Shown: positions 1 to 8,552, numbered from the stretch's first letter. The stretch is DNA of 64,000 nucleotides from Promicromonospora panici (GCF_900608595.1 NZ_UWYY01000002.1:62001-126000), one strand, 5' to 3'. Numbers and translations: made by a program. The notes: generated from the sequence alone by a model not told the origin.

Positions 1-1838
1 TCCATCTCGGCGCGTGCCGCGGCCACTGCCTCGGCGTCGGGCGCCTCGGGCAGGTCCATGGCGCCGCACCGGTCACAGCGGCCGCACTGCCAGCCCGGCT
101 GGAGGTCCGGGTCGTCGAGCTGGTGCCGCAGGTAAGCCATGCGGCAGCCCTGGGTGCTCACGTAGTCGACCATCGCCTGCTGCTCGGCCGCGCGGGTGGC
201 GGCGACGCGGGCGTACCGCTCGGCGTCGTACGACCACTCCTGCCCCGTGGACTCCCAGCCGCCGCGTACCCGGCGCACCGCGCCGTCGACGTCGAGCACC
301 TTGAGCATGGTCTCCAGCCGGGACCGGCGCAGGTCCACCTGCGTCTCCAATGCCGCCGTCGACATGGTGCCGCCCCCGCGCAGGGCGTCGAGCGTGGCCC
401 GCACCTGGCCCTCGGCGGGGAATGCCTGCTCACCGAACCAGTCCCAGATCGCCTTGTCCTCGACGCCCGGGAGCAGCACCACGAGGGCCTGGTCGACCCC
501 ACGACCGGCACGGCCCACCTGCTGGTAGTACGCGATGGGCGACGACGGCGCGCCCAGGTGCACCACGAACGCCAGGTCCGGCTTGTCGAAGCCCATGCCC
601 AGCGCGGACGTGGCGACGAGCGCCTTGACCTCGTTGTTCTTGAGGTCCGCCTCGAGCTGCTCACGCTGCGCCGGCTCGGTCCGCCCGGTGTACGACGCGA
701 CGCCGAGGCCGTAGCCGCGCAGCTGCTCGGCGACCTGCTCGGCCGCCGACACCGTCAGGCAGTAGACGATGCCGGAGCCCTCGATGTCCTGCAGCGCCTC
801 GGCCAGCCAGGCCACGCGCGTCGGCTGGTCACCGAGCTCGAGCACCGCGAGGTGCAGCGACTCCCGGTCGAGCCCGCCGCGCAGGACCAGCACGTCCTCG
901 TCGGCCGCGCCGTCGGCGTGCACGGCCAGCTGCTCGGCGACGTCCTGCGTGACGCGCTCGTTCGCGGTGGCCGTCGTCGCGAGCACGGGGATGCCCGTCG
1001 GCAGGTCGGCCAGCAGCGTGCGGATGCGCCGGTAGTCGGGCCGGAAGTCGTGGCCCCAGTCCGAGATGCAGTGGGCCTCGTCGATGACCACGAGCCCGGC
1101 GTCGGCCGCGAGACGAGGGAGCACCTCGTCGCGGAAGCCAGGGTTGTTCAGGCGTTCGGGCGAGCAGAGCAGCACGTCGACCTCGCCGCGAGCGATCGAC
1201 GCGTGCACCTCGTCCCACTCGGTCATGTTGGCGGAGTTGATGGTGACCGCCCGGATGCCCGCGCGGGAGGCCGCCGAGATCTGGTCGCGCATGAGCGCGA
1301 GCAGCGGCGAGACGATCACCGTCGGGCCGGCGCCGCGGGACCGCAGCAGCTTGGTCGCCACGAAGTACACGGCCGACTTGCCCCACCCGGTGCGCTGCAC
1401 CACCAGCGCACGACGCCGGAACGCGGCCAGTGCCTCGATGGCCGTCCACTGGTCGTCGCGCAGCCGCGCGTCGTCGCGGCCGACGAGCTCACGCAGCGCG
1501 GCCTCGGCCTCCTCGCGCAGGGAGCCGCCGGGCGCGGCCGCGACGACCGGCCGGGGTGCCCGCTCGGGCTCCGTGACCACCGCGTCCTGCTCGACTCCCG
1601 GCTCGGACACCACCGGCGCGGGCCTCGGAGCAGGCGGTGCCGCTGCGGCCGCTGCGGCGGCGACCGCCTCGCCTTCGGTGAGCAGGCCGCGCAGCATCTG
1701 CAGCTTGGCGGCCTGCGCCTCGGGCGAGTTCCGCGCGGACGGCGGGAGCGCCGGATCGCCGACCTCGGTCAGGAACGCGGCGTCGTCGGGCGGCTCCTCC
1801 ACGTTGAAGGGGAGGTCTGCGAAGGGGTCCTTGGTCAC
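1..1838 (-). CDS. recQ: RecQ-family ATP-dependent DNA helicase (C-terminus cut off by window edge)
   Basis: ATP-dependent 3-prime to 5-prime DNA helicase of the RecQ family, acting in recombination and repair of stalled forks. The first 612 codons are present. An Ala/Pro-rich N-terminal extension of about 110 residues precedes the helicase core. Visible core motifs are the Walker A segment GWGKSAVYF (a variant of the usual TGxGKS), DEAHC (motif II) followed by ISDWGHDFRPDY, and near the window edge the RecQ zinc-binding cysteines in GWQCGRCDRCG. The GTG start at 1838 is preceded by AGGATC about 8 nt upstream. It is divergent from the methyltransferase, with 81 bp between. The missing part would hold the winged-helix/HRDC end, so whether an HRDC domain is present cannot be said. 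The family assignment is firm; the exact RecQ subtype is inference. Confidence 0.93.
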   Translation of the reverse strand, partial: MTKDPFADLPFNVEEPPDDAAFLTEVGDPALPPSARNSPEAQAAKLQMLRGLLTEGEAVAAAAAAAAPPAPRPAPVVSEPGVEQDAVVTEPERAPRPVVAAAPGGSLREEAEAALRELVGRDDARLRDDQWTAIEALAAFRRRALVVQRTGWGKSAVYFVATKLLRSRGAGPTVIVSPLLALMRDQISAASRAGIRAVTINSANMTEWDEVHASIARGEVDVLLCSPERLNNPGFRDEVLPRLAADAGLVVIDEAHCISDWGHDFRPDYRRIRTLLADLPTGIPVLATTATANERVTQDVAEQLAVHADGAADEDVLVLRGGLDRESLHLAVLELGDQPTRVAWLAEALQDIEGSGIVYCLTVSAAEQVAEQLRGYGLGVASYTGRTEPAQREQLEADLKNNEVKALVATSALGMGFDKPDLAFVVHLGAPSSPIAYYQQVGRAGRGVDQALVVLLPGVEDKAIWDWFGEQAFPAEGQVRATLDALRGGGTMSTAALETQVDLRRSRLETMLKVLDVDGAVRRVRGGWESTGQEWSYDAERYARVAATRAAEQQAMVDYVSTQGCRMAYLRHQLDDPDLQPGWQCGRCDRCGAMDLPEAPDAEAVAAARAEM

Positions 1839-1905
1839 GTGCTCGATCCTAGGAGCAGCCACCGACACCGCGACCCGGTTATCCACAGATCGCGCCGGGG
1901 ATCCC

Positions 1906-1911
1906 TAGAAT
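1906..1911 (+). promoter_or_regulatory. -10 box TAGAAT for a leaderless methyltransferase transcript
   Basis: TAGAAT matches TANNNT and lies 8 nt before the GTG at 1920. No Shine-Dalgarno sequence precedes that codon, so the mRNA probably begins at the start codon (inference from spacing). Confidence 0.55.
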
Positions 1912-1919
1912 CACGGTCC

Positions 1920-2594
1920 GTGAGCTCCTTCAAGGACGACCCGGGCCTGCAGATCGACCCAGGGACCCGCCGCACGAACTTCGTGACGTACTACGACGCG
2001 GAGTCCGCTGACCGGGGCCTGCGCCCTGTTCCCGAGTGGCGCAGGGCCGCCCAGGAGGAGTTTCTCGCCCGGCTCGCTCAGGAGCGCCGCCGCACCGTGC
2101 TGGAACTGGGCTGCGGCCCCGGCCGGGACGGCAAGGCGATCGCCGCCGCAGGATTCGGGTACACCGGGACGGACCTCTCACCCGGCATGGTCGACGTCGC
2201 CCGCACGGCCGACCTGGACGCGCGGGTCGCGTCGGCTACCGACCTGCCCTTCGACGACGACAGCTTCGACGCCGCGTGGTCCATGAGCATGCTCATGCAT
2301 CTCGACGACGCGGAGCTGGACCTCGCGCTGGCCCAGATCAGTCGCGTGCTGATGCCCGGCGCCCTGTTCGCAGCCGGGATGTGGGGAGCGTCCGAGCTCA
2401 CCGTCGGGCACGTGTCCGCACCCGGTGAGGACTACGGGCCGCCCCGCTACTTCCACCGCCGCACCGACGCGATGGTCCGCGAGCGCCTCGGTCGGCACGG
2501 CGACATCGAGACCTGGTGGACCCGGCCGAGCGGACCGGGCAGCAGCCATCACTACCAGTACGCGGTGATACGCACGTTCGGCAGTGGTGGCTGA
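1920..2594 (+). CDS. class I SAM-dependent methyltransferase
   Basis: Small (224 aa) Rossmann-fold methyltransferase of the Methyltransf_11/25 type, substrate unknown. Motif I is LELGCGPGRDG, the acidic residue after strand 2 lies in GYTGTDLSPGMVDVA, motif II is DLPFDDDSFDAAWSM and a post-II segment reads RVLMPGALF. The GTG at 1920 was chosen because a -10-like TAGAAT lies 8 nt upstream and everything further upstream in this frame is antisense to recQ. It converges on the glycosyltransferase gene with only 8 bp between the stops. No operon partner suggests a substrate; a small-molecule or rRNA target is equally possible. Confidence 0.88.
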   Translation: MSSFKDDPGLQIDPGTRRTNFVTYYDAESADRGLRPVPEWRRAAQEEFLARLAQERRRTVLELGCGPGRDGKAIAAAGFGYTGTDLSPGMVDVARTADLDARVASATDLPFDDDSFDAAWSMSMLMHLDDAELDLALAQISRVLMPGALFAAGMWGASELTVGHVSAPGEDYGPPRYFHRRTDAMVRERLGRHGDIETWWTRPSGPGSSHHYQYAVIRTFGSGG

Positions 2595-2602
2595 CGCCCG
2601 CG

Positions 2603-3868
2603 TCAGACGGGTTGCCGAACGATCCGTTCCAGGGCGCGCACGGCGGCGCTGACGCCGTTCTCGGAGCGAACCCGCTCACCGAGGCGCTCGGCATTCCGGG
2701 ACATGTGCGGGCTCGACGTCATCACCCGGATCGCAGCGGCAAGGGCGGCGGAGTCCAGCCGTTTCTGCGGCAGCGGCGCCGGGCCCACCCCGATGCGTTG
2801 TACGAGCCGGCCCCAGAACGGCTGGTCGGCGACGAACGGGCACACGAGCTGCGGCCGGCCCGCGGCGAACGCCGTGCCGGTGGTGCCCGCTCCGCCGTGG
2901 TGCACGACAGCGGCCATCTGCGGGAACAGGGAGCGGTAGTCGACGTCGGTCACCGCGAACACGCCGTCCGGCAGGCCGGAGACGTCCAGGCCGCCCCAGC
3001 CCCCGCCGACGACGAGCCGCTGCCCGGCCAGCCGGGCCGACTCCAGCACCGTCCGAGTGGTCCGGGCAGGATCCGAGCCGGCCATCGAGCCGAACCCGAC
3101 GAAGACCGGCGCGGACCCGTCGGCGATGAATGCGCGCAGGTCCTCCGGCAAGGGTGCCGGTTCGCCGGCCAGGTCCCAGTAGCCGGTGGTCTCGACCTCC
3201 GCGGGCCAGTCCTCGGCCGGCGGCAGCACCGCCGGGCTGTAGGCGTGCAGCACCGGAGCGCGGCCGCCGTCGGGCCGCCGCATCGGGTCGTGGCGCCCGC
3301 GGCGGCGTGAGAGGCCCAGGTCGGCACGGCGCCAGCGGTCGACGACACCGCCGAACATCGTCGCCGTGCTCTTCATACCGGCGAACGTCGCCCGGTTCAG
3401 CGATTGGGGCAGCCATGCGGGCAGCTCCACCCCCGGCCAGGGGAACTCCCGCGTCGGTACGTACATCGGGATGGGCAGCGCGAGCACGGCTGGAACGCTG
3501 AGCGCCTCAGCGACGTGCTGCCCCGCGACGATCTGGCCGTTGTGGATCACCACGTCCGCTCCGGCGTCGCGGGTGACGGCCCAGGAGTCCTGCAGGACCC
3601 GCGTGAACATCGCGGGCATGGAGCGCATCAGCTTCAGCCGGGAGCCGATGCCGCCCTCGAGCAGTGCGCCGGCGTCAGCGCCGTCCATCAGCGCCATGGG
3701 GCCGTCGTCGACCCCGGCGAAGGAGACGCCGTGCGCCGCGGCGAAGTCGGCGAACCGGTGCGGTGCGACGACCACGGCCTCGTGCCCGGCGGCCTGCAGG
3801 CCCTGCGCCAGCGCCAGGAACGGCTGCACGTCGCCGCGTGTGCCCAGCGTCATCAGGAGTGCCTTCAT
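2603..3868 (-). CDS. GT1-family glycosyltransferase (sterol/macrolide glucosyltransferase type)
   Basis: GT-B fold UDP/NDP-sugar glycosyltransferase, 421 aa. The N-terminal GT28-like domain opens with ALLMTLGTRGDVQPFLALAQ, and the C-terminal nucleotide-sugar site contains the GT1 signature VHHGGAGTTGTAFAAG followed by PFVADQPFWG. No signal peptide or membrane segment is seen, so it acts in the cytoplasm on a lipid, sterol-like or macrolide acceptor; the acceptor cannot be told from sequence. It lies 28 bp downstream of a tetR gene on the same strand and is probably co-transcribed with it and controlled by it. Such pairs often inactivate or decorate a hydrophobic compound (family knowledge); that role here is inference. 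Confidence 0.88.
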   Translation of the reverse strand: MKALLMTLGTRGDVQPFLALAQGLQAAGHEAVVVAPHRFADFAAAHGVSFAGVDDGPMALMDGADAGALLEGGIGSRLKLMRSMPAMFTRVLQDSWAVTRDAGADVVIHNGQIVAGQHVAEALSVPAVLALPIPMYVPTREFPWPGVELPAWLPQSLNRATFAGMKSTATMFGGVVDRWRRADLGLSRRRGRHDPMRRPDGGRAPVLHAYSPAVLPPAEDWPAEVETTGYWDLAGEPAPLPEDLRAFIADGSAPVFVGFGSMAGSDPARTTRTVLESARLAGQRLVVGGGWGGLDVSGLPDGVFAVTDVDYRSLFPQMAAVVHHGGAGTTGTAFAAGRPQLVCPFVADQPFWGRLVQRIGVGPAPLPQKRLDSAALAAAIRVMTSSPHMSRNAERLGERVRSENGVSAAVRALERIVRQPV

Positions 3869-3896
3869 CGGACGGTCACAGTGCGCGGGCTCGTGT

Positions 3897-4523
3897 TCAT
3901 GCCGGGTCTCCCTCGTGTGTGGTCAGCCTGGTCGCCACGGCGTCGGCGACCAGGCCGAACGTCTCGTGGAAGGTGCTGGGATCGCCCAGGTACTGGGTGT
4001 TCAACGGGAGCAGCAGGACCGCCTGCAGCGCCCCCACCGCGACCGCCGGGTCCTGCCCGACGAGGTCACCCGACTCCTGGCGGTCCCGCACGAACTCCAT
4101 CAGCGCGGTCGCGGGGTTGGTGTCCCCCATCGCCGCCATCCGCTCCGGGTCCAGCCGGGCCGCCACCGCCGCCATCTCCTCCGGATGCGTCACCAGACGG
4201 CGCCAGAGTGGGTTGTTCTCCAGCACGTCCAGCGTCGCGTGCAGGAACCGGCGCAGGCCCTCGCGTGTGTCCGGCGTGGACAGCAGCGCCCGGTCGATGA
4301 CCTGGCTCTTGACGTGCCCCGCCTCGTCCAGCATGAGCTGCAGGTAGAGCGCTTCCTTGGAGTCGAAGAACTGGTAGAAGGTGCTTTTCACGATCCCGGC
4401 CGGAGCCACCAGCTCATCGAGCGCCGTCTTGCGCAGACCCTGCCTGGTGAACAGCTCTCGGCCGGTTGCGAGCAGCGCGTGGCTGATCCGGTCCCGCTCC
4501 TGCGCGGTGAACCCTCGTGGCAC
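3897..4523 (-). CDS. TetR-family transcriptional regulator
   Basis: 208-aa one-component repressor. The N-terminal helix-turn-helix is typical (ATGRELFTRQGLRKTALDEL, then GIVKSTFYQFFDSKEALYLQ, residues about 15-55), followed by an all-helical ligand-binding domain. The GTG start at 4523 has AGGAGG 6 nt upstream. It is the first gene of a two-gene unit with the GT1 glycosyltransferase, so it most likely represses itself and that enzyme until a hydrophobic ligand binds. The 40-bp gap upstream contains a candidate operator. Confidence 0.9.
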   Translation of the reverse strand: MPRGFTAQERDRISHALLATGRELFTRQGLRKTALDELVAPAGIVKSTFYQFFDSKEALYLQLMLDEAGHVKSQVIDRALLSTPDTREGLRRFLHATLDVLENNPLWRRLVTHPEEMAAVAARLDPERMAAMGDTNPATALMEFVRDRQESGDLVGQDPAVAVGALQAVLLLPLNTQYLGDPSTFHETFGLVADAVATRLTTHEGDPA

Positions 4524-4547
4524 GGTGGGCCTCCTCTTCCGGAGACC

Positions 4548-4576
4548 ATGAAAACAAACTTGTCACATGTTCTCAA
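4548..4576 (-). promoter_or_regulatory. candidate promoter/operator of the tetR-GT1 unit
   Basis: On the minus strand TTGAGA (4576-4571) is followed after 17 nt by TTTCAT. The spacer contains the small palindrome ACAAGTTTGT, and this stretch is clearly more AT-rich than its surroundings. It is suited to TetR autoregulation, but the -10 is weak. Confidence 0.35.
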
Positions 4577-5447
4577 GCGCTTCGCGGGACGACGGCGTCG
4601 CCGAGTCCGCACGCGAACCGGAGCCCGAGCCGGACGAAACGGCGAGCGACGCGAGCAGCGCCAGCCGCTCCCCGCTGGGCGACGCCGGGTCCGCGTGCAG
4701 CAGCACGAGCATCTGCCGGTCGGTCCCGGCGATGGTGAGCTTCTCCATGTCGAGCACCAGCTCCCCGACCTGGGGGTGCGCCCAGCGCGTGACGTGGGGG
4801 AAACCGGCCCGGACGTCGTGGCGCGCCCACAGGGTCCGGAACCGGTCGGAGGCGAGAGAGAGCTCGCCGACCAGCTGTGCCACGCGCTCGTCGTCGGTCT
4901 CCGTGCCGACGGCCTCGCGGAACCTGGCCACGAACGTCGCCGTCGCCTCGTCCCACTCCGGGTTCAGGGCCTGCTCGGCAGGGTCGAGAAACACGTCACG
5001 CAGCCGGTTGTTCCCCGGCTGCAGGTTCGGCGACGCTGCCCGCGCCAGGTCGTTCGCCGCGAGGACGTCGAAGTAGCGCCCCTCGACGAACGCGGGGAAG
5101 CCCACCCGCTCCAACAGCCGCAGCGTCCCGGCCGGCACCGTCTCGCGGCGCGCCCGGCGACGGCGACGTCGCGCCGGCCCCGCGAGGCCGAGCAGGTACC
5201 GCGTGGCCTCCTCGTCCAGGAGCAGCACGCGGGCCACCGACTCCAGCACCTGCGGCGACGGGTTCCGATCCCGGCCCTGCTCGAGCCGCAGGTAGTAGTC
5301 GGCGCTGATGCCCGCGAGCAGCGCGACCTCCTCGCGGCGCAGGCCCGGCACCCGGCGGACGCCGCCCCCGCGCAGCCCGACGTCGGCAGGCCGCACCAGC
5401 TCGCGGCGCGCGCGGAGGTAGTCGCCCAGCAAGGTCCCCCGGTTCAT
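4563..5447 (-). CDS. XRE-family regulator with MmyB-like ligand-binding domain
   Basis: About 294-aa regulator. The N-terminal XRE helix-turn-helix (LLGDYLRARRELVRPADVG, then RREEVALLAGISADYYLRLEQ, residues about 3-65) is joined through an Arg-rich linker to the MmyB-like ligand-binding domain (FDVLAANDLARAAS ... RWAHPQVGELVLDMEKL, about residues 100-270). The C-terminus is Ser/Gly-rich. The ATG at 5447 is preferred because the -10-like TACGGT ends 7 nt upstream. It is divergent from the aldo/keto reductase; MmyB-type regulators commonly control an adjacent oxidoreductase (family knowledge), so that gene is the likely target. Confidence 0.88.
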   Translation of the reverse strand: MNRGTLLGDYLRARRELVRPADVGLRGGGVRRVPGLRREEVALLAGISADYYLRLEQGRDRNPSPQVLESVARVLLLDEEATRYLLGLAGPARRRRRRARRETVPAGTLRLLERVGFPAFVEGRYFDVLAANDLARAASPNLQPGNNRLRDVFLDPAEQALNPEWDEATATFVARFREAVGTETDDERVAQLVGELSLASDRFRTLWARHDVRAGFPHVTRWAHPQVGELVLDMEKLTIAGTDRQMLVLLHADPASPSGERLALLASLAVSSGSGSGSRADSATPSSREALENM

Positions 5448-5454
5448 GCCCACC

Positions 5455-5460
5455 ACCGTA
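5455..5460 (-). promoter_or_regulatory. -10 box TACGGT of the XRE regulator gene
   Basis: TACGGT ends 7 nt before ATG 5447 with no convincing Shine-Dalgarno, which suggests a leaderless mRNA. It lies in the short divergent promoter region shared with the aldo/keto reductase. Confidence 0.45.
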
Positions 5461-5550
5461 GGTCGCGCCGGCTGCGCCTGCCTGGCCCTGTGAGTCCCAG
5501 GGGCGGCGGGTCACTGCCTCGCCCCCGGAGCGCGGCACACGCTGAGGGAC

Positions 5551-6420
5551 ATGACCACACAGACACTGCCCGGCGGGACCTACCCGCTCGCCGACGACCT
5601 GACCGTCAACCGTGTCGGCTACGGCGCCATGCAGCTGGCCGGCCCGCACGTCTTCGGCCCGCCCGCCGATCGCGCGGCCGCCGTCGCCGTCCTGCGCGAG
5701 GCCGTGGCGCTCGGCGTCACCCACATCGACACCGCAGACTTCTATGGTCCGCACGTCACCAATCAGATCATCCGCGAGACCCTGCACCCCTATCCCGCGA
5801 ACCTGCACATCGTCACCAAGGTGGGCTCGGTGCGCGACGCCGACGGCGGCTGGGTGCCGCAGCGAGAGCCCGACCAGCTCCGCCGCCAGGTCGAGCAGAA
5901 CCTCGAGCACCTCGGGCTCGACCGGCTCGACGTCGTGAACCTGCGCGTGGGCGGTTTCGACCGCCCGGAACCGGGCTCGCTCGCCCGCCCGTTCACCGCG
6001 CTCGCCGAGCTGCGGCAGGAGGGCCTGATCGCGCACCTCGGCGTCAGCACCGTCACGGCGGAGCAGGTGGCCGAGGCTCAGGCGATCGCTCCGGTCGTCA
6101 CCGTGCAGAACTTCTACAACATCGCCAACCGGCAGGACGACGCTCTGATCGACGCACTGGCCGAGCAGGGCATCGCGTACGTGCCGTACTTCCCGCTCGG
6201 CGGCTTCTCGCCGCTGCAGTCGGCGGAGCTGAACGCCGTGGCGGCCCGGCTGGACAGCACACCGATCGCGGTCGCCCAGGCCTGGCTGCTGCAGCGCTCG
6301 CCGAACATCCTCCTCATCCCGGGGACGTCGTCGGTGGCACATTTGCGGGAGAACGTCGCGGCCGCCGGGCTCGGCCTACCCGAGGACGCGATAGCGGAGC
6401 TGAACACGATCGGCGTGTGA
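5551..6420 (+). CDS. aldo/keto reductase
   Basis: 289-aa NADPH-dependent oxidoreductase of the AKR superfamily ((alpha/beta)8 barrel). Seen are the N-terminal strand NRVGYGAMQLAG, the catalytic region HIDTADFYGPHVTNQIIRETL (Asp and Tyr of the tetrad), the Lys strand HIVTKVGSV, and the cofactor-binding end NILLIPGTSSVAHLRENVAAA. The substrate is unknown, presumably a small aldehyde or ketone. The ATG at 5551 has GAGGG just upstream. It is divergent from the MmyB-type regulator, which is the obvious candidate controller. Confidence 0.93.
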   Translation: MTTQTLPGGTYPLADDLTVNRVGYGAMQLAGPHVFGPPADRAAAVAVLREAVALGVTHIDTADFYGPHVTNQIIRETLHPYPANLHIVTKVGSVRDADGGWVPQREPDQLRRQVEQNLEHLGLDRLDVVNLRVGGFDRPEPGSLARPFTALAELRQEGLIAHLGVSTVTAEQVAEAQAIAPVVTVQNFYNIANRQDDALIDALAEQGIAYVPYFPLGGFSPLQSAELNAVAARLDSTPIAVAQAWLLQRSPNILLIPGTSSVAHLRENVAAAGLGLPEDAIAELNTIGV

Positions 6421-6430
6421 CGCCTGGATC

Positions 6431-6436
6431 TATCGT
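6431..6436 (+). promoter_or_regulatory. -10 box TATCGT before the 56-aa ORF
   Basis: TATCGT lies 6 nt before ATG 6443. The same hexamer and spacing precede the TetR gene at 47483, so a leaderless transcript is likely. Confidence 0.45.
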
Positions 6437-6442
6437 GGGCTC

Positions 6443-6613
6443 ATGCCGAGCCAACCGATCTCGCCGCAGCCGGACCACCCGGTCACGGGTGTCCATGAAC
6501 CGGATGTGGACGACCTGCCGCCGACCACGCGGATTCATATGCCACCGAGCGAGGTCAGTTCGCACAGGCCGACAGCCGAAGTGCTGGACGAGCTGCGCGA
6601 AGACCGTCTGTGA
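6443..6613 (+). CDS. small hypothetical protein, 56 aa
   Basis: I do not recognise a family. The product is Pro/Asp/Glu-rich, without signal peptide, membrane segment or cysteines, and ends AEVLDELREDRL, an amphipathic helix. Support for it being real: a TATCGT -10 box sits 6 nt before the ATG in the leaderless arrangement used by several firm genes here, and the frame fits neatly between the aldo/keto reductase stop and the chitinase stop. The composition is less Arg/Ala-rich than that of the antisense artefacts nearby. Confidence 0.5.
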   Translation: MPSQPISPQPDHPVTGVHEPDVDDLPPTTRIHMPPSEVSSHRPTAEVLDELREDRL

Positions 6614-6657
6614 GGGTGCCGGGCGGGCACGATGCCTCGCCCGCCCGGCATCGCCAG

Positions 6658-7965
6658 CTACCGGCCCTGCAGCGCCTTCGCGTTGTCGCCGAAGGTCCAG
6701 CCGCGCGACCCGTCCCAGTTGATCGACCAGGTCATCAGGCCTTTGAGGGACCCGTTGTACGCGCCGTACGCCTGCGACACGAGCGACGGCGCCATGTACC
6801 CACCGCCCGCGCCCTGCTGGGCCGGCAGACCGGGCACCTGCTTGTCGTAGGGCACGCGGATCGTGGTGCCCTGGATGTCGAGCCCCGCGTTCAGGCAGTC
6901 GGTCTGGGCCCTGAACCCCTCGACGGTGCCCGCCGCGTAGGAGTTGCCGGAGCAGTCGTACATCGACCCGTTGTAGTACTGCATGTTCAGCCACCAGAGC
7001 CGGCCGTTGTCGGCGTACTTCTTGATGATCGGCAGGTAGGAGCCCCAGATCGATCCGTACGTGACGCTGCCGCCGGTGACATAGGCGGTCTCGGGCGCCA
7101 TCGTCAGGCCGAACCCGGCGGGCATCCCCGCAAGCACGCCGTCGATGATCCGGATCAGGTTGGCCTGCGACGTCGAGAGCTGAGTGATCGAGCCGCTGCC
7201 CGTCAGGCCCGTCTCGATGTCGATGTCGATCCCGTCGAAGTTGTGATCGCGCAGGATCGGCACGATCGTCTCGACGAACCGGTCCGCCACGGCCTGCGAG
7301 GACAGGTCGATCCCGGCGGTGGCGCCGCCGATCGACATCAGGATGGTCAGGCCGTCCTCCTTCGCGGCGCACATCTCCTCGGGCGTCGGCACCTGCACGC
7401 CGGAGTCCATGCCGTCCTCCCACAGCACCGTGCCGTCGGACCGGATCACGGGGAACGCGAGGGTCGCCACGTTGTACCCGTGCTGCGTGATGCGCGAGTC
7501 GGTGACCGGGATCCAGCCCATCCCGGGGTGCACGCCGTTGCTCGCGCCGTCCCAGTTCTCCCAGTAGCCCTGCAGCACCTTGCCCGACGGGCGCGGCCGC
7601 TGGGCGCAGTCGGTCGGCGTCGGCTCGGGGTCCGGCGTCGGGTCGGTCGGGTCCGGCGTGGGGTCGGTGGCGCACGCGCCGTCGTCCGTCCAGAGGCTCG
7701 GCGTGCTACCGGGCGCCCAGCCCGCGCCGACGTGCGCGGTGTGGGCGACCAGAGCGGTGTACCCGCGCCCGAGGTGCGTCACGTGGTCGCCGACGGCGTA
7801 GGTGCGGCCCTCGGTCCAGGTCGCCGCGGCGCAGTCGGCGGCAGCGGCGGCCACCGGCCCGGCCTGCGCCGACGACCGGGTCTGCGCGACGACGGCTGGT
7901 ACCGCCAGTCCGGTGACGAGCAGTGCGGCGGCTCCTGCCGCCAGGAACGATGTACGCCGTCTCAT
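6658..7965 (-). CDS. secreted GH18 chitinase with N-terminal CBM5/12 module
   Basis: Extracellular chitinase (endo-beta-1,4-N-acetylglucosaminidase type), 435 aa. A signal peptide (MRRRTS, then a hydrophobic stretch ending near AVVA) is followed by a CBM5/12 chitin-binding module at about residues 47-88 (WTEGRTYAVGDHVTHLGRGYTALVAHT ... LWTDDG pattern), a Pro/Thr/Asp linker of repeated TPDP units, and a GH18 catalytic barrel from about 115 to the end. The active-site motif DGIDIDIE places the catalytic Glu at residue 251. SIGG and the late MQYYN and MTWSINWD strands are also conserved. ATG 7965 has GGGAG 6 nt upstream. With the CBM-bearing protease at 10.9 kb it suggests a lifestyle of degrading fungal or arthropod polymers. 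Confidence 0.95.
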   Translation of the reverse strand: MRRRTSFLAAGAAALLVTGLAVPAVVAQTRSSAQAGPVAAAAADCAAATWTEGRTYAVGDHVTHLGRGYTALVAHTAHVGAGWAPGSTPSLWTDDGACATDPTPDPTDPTPDPEPTPTDCAQRPRPSGKVLQGYWENWDGASNGVHPGMGWIPVTDSRITQHGYNVATLAFPVIRSDGTVLWEDGMDSGVQVPTPEEMCAAKEDGLTILMSIGGATAGIDLSSQAVADRFVETIVPILRDHNFDGIDIDIETGLTGSGSITQLSTSQANLIRIIDGVLAGMPAGFGLTMAPETAYVTGGSVTYGSIWGSYLPIIKKYADNGRLWWLNMQYYNGSMYDCSGNSYAAGTVEGFRAQTDCLNAGLDIQGTTIRVPYDKQVPGLPAQQGAGGGYMAPSLVSQAYGAYNGSLKGLMTWSINWDGSRGWTFGDNAKALQGR

Positions 7966-8058
7966 GGCTCTCCCTCGGGACACGGACCTGACCACGCGGA
8001 TATTTGTCAGGAACGCTAGCCAACTGGTGCGGCGCAGGGAATACGGGGAACCCACACC

Positions 8059-8064
8059 TAGACT
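8059..8064 (+). promoter_or_regulatory. -10 box TAGACT of the PPOX gene
   Basis: TAGACT ends 6 nt before GTG 8071. The identical hexamer and spacing precede hisD at 8841, supporting leaderless transcription of both. Confidence 0.55.
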
Positions 8065-8070
8065 CGCTGG

Positions 8071-8475
8071 GTGTTCCGACTGAATCCCGAGCAGCTCGTC
8101 TTCGTCACCGAGCGGCACCTCGCCACCCTCACCACCCTGCGCCCCGACGGGACGCCGCACGTCGTCCCGGTCACCTTCACCTGGGACGCCGACGCCGGGG
8201 TCGCCCGGATCACCACGAGCCGCAGCACCTTCAAGGCGCGCAACGCCGTGCCGGGGCCTGACGGCGCACTCCCGCGCGCGGCCCTCTGCCAGGTGGCGGG
8301 CGGGCGGTGGATCACGCTGGAGGGCACCATCGAGGTCAGCGACGACCCCGACGAGATCGCCGACGCCGTCGAGCGGCATGCCCGCCGCTACACCCGGATG
8401 GGGCCGAACCCGGAGCGCGTGGTGCTGCGGATCACCGTCGACCGGGTCATGGCCTCCACATACATGGCGTCCTGA
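8071..8475 (+). CDS. PPOX-class (F420/FMN-dependent) split-barrel oxidoreductase
   Basis: 134-aa protein of the pyridoxamine-5-phosphate-oxidase-like split beta-barrel superfamily, probably using F420 or FMN. The N-terminus FVTERHLATLTTLRPDGTPHVVPVTFTWD is the standard start of this family; ARITTSRSTFKARN and the late RYTRMG/ERVVLRI strands follow. The GTG start directly follows a TAGACT -10 box. It is convergent with the S4-domain gene, with a palindromic repeat between them. The physiological substrate is unknown. Confidence 0.85.
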   Translation: MFRLNPEQLVFVTERHLATLTTLRPDGTPHVVPVTFTWDADAGVARITTSRSTFKARNAVPGPDGALPRAALCQVAGGRWITLEGTIEVSDDPDEIADAVERHARRYTRMGPNPERVVLRITVDRVMASTYMAS

Positions 8476-8484
8476 CGGCGAGGG

Positions 8485-8543
8485 TTGTGGGCGCGACCGT
8501 TGCGACTTCCGGTCCGGTTTAGGCGCAACGATCACGCCCACAG
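8485..8543. repeat. palindromic repeat, copy A (between convergent genes)
   Basis: Inverted repeat of about 59 bp. The left arm TTGTGGGCGCGACCGTTGCG (8485-8504) pairs imperfectly with the right arm CGCAACGATCACGCCCACA (8524-8542) across a loop of about 19 nt. It shares arm sequence with copies at 10.2 kb and 46.4 kb. It lies between the convergent PPOX and S4 genes, so it probably also serves as a bidirectional terminator. Confidence 0.85.
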
Positions 8544-8552
8544 CCGAGTAGT

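Noticed and set aside
123..1919. N-terminal extension of the methyltransferase, antisense to recQ
   Set aside because: The extension has no similarity to methyltransferases and is the complement of RecQ motifs; a leaderless start at 1920 explains the gene fully.
2603..4523. Antibiotic biosynthesis cluster around the GT1 gene
   Set aside because: Only a regulator and one glycosyltransferase are present; no biosynthetic enzymes nearby.
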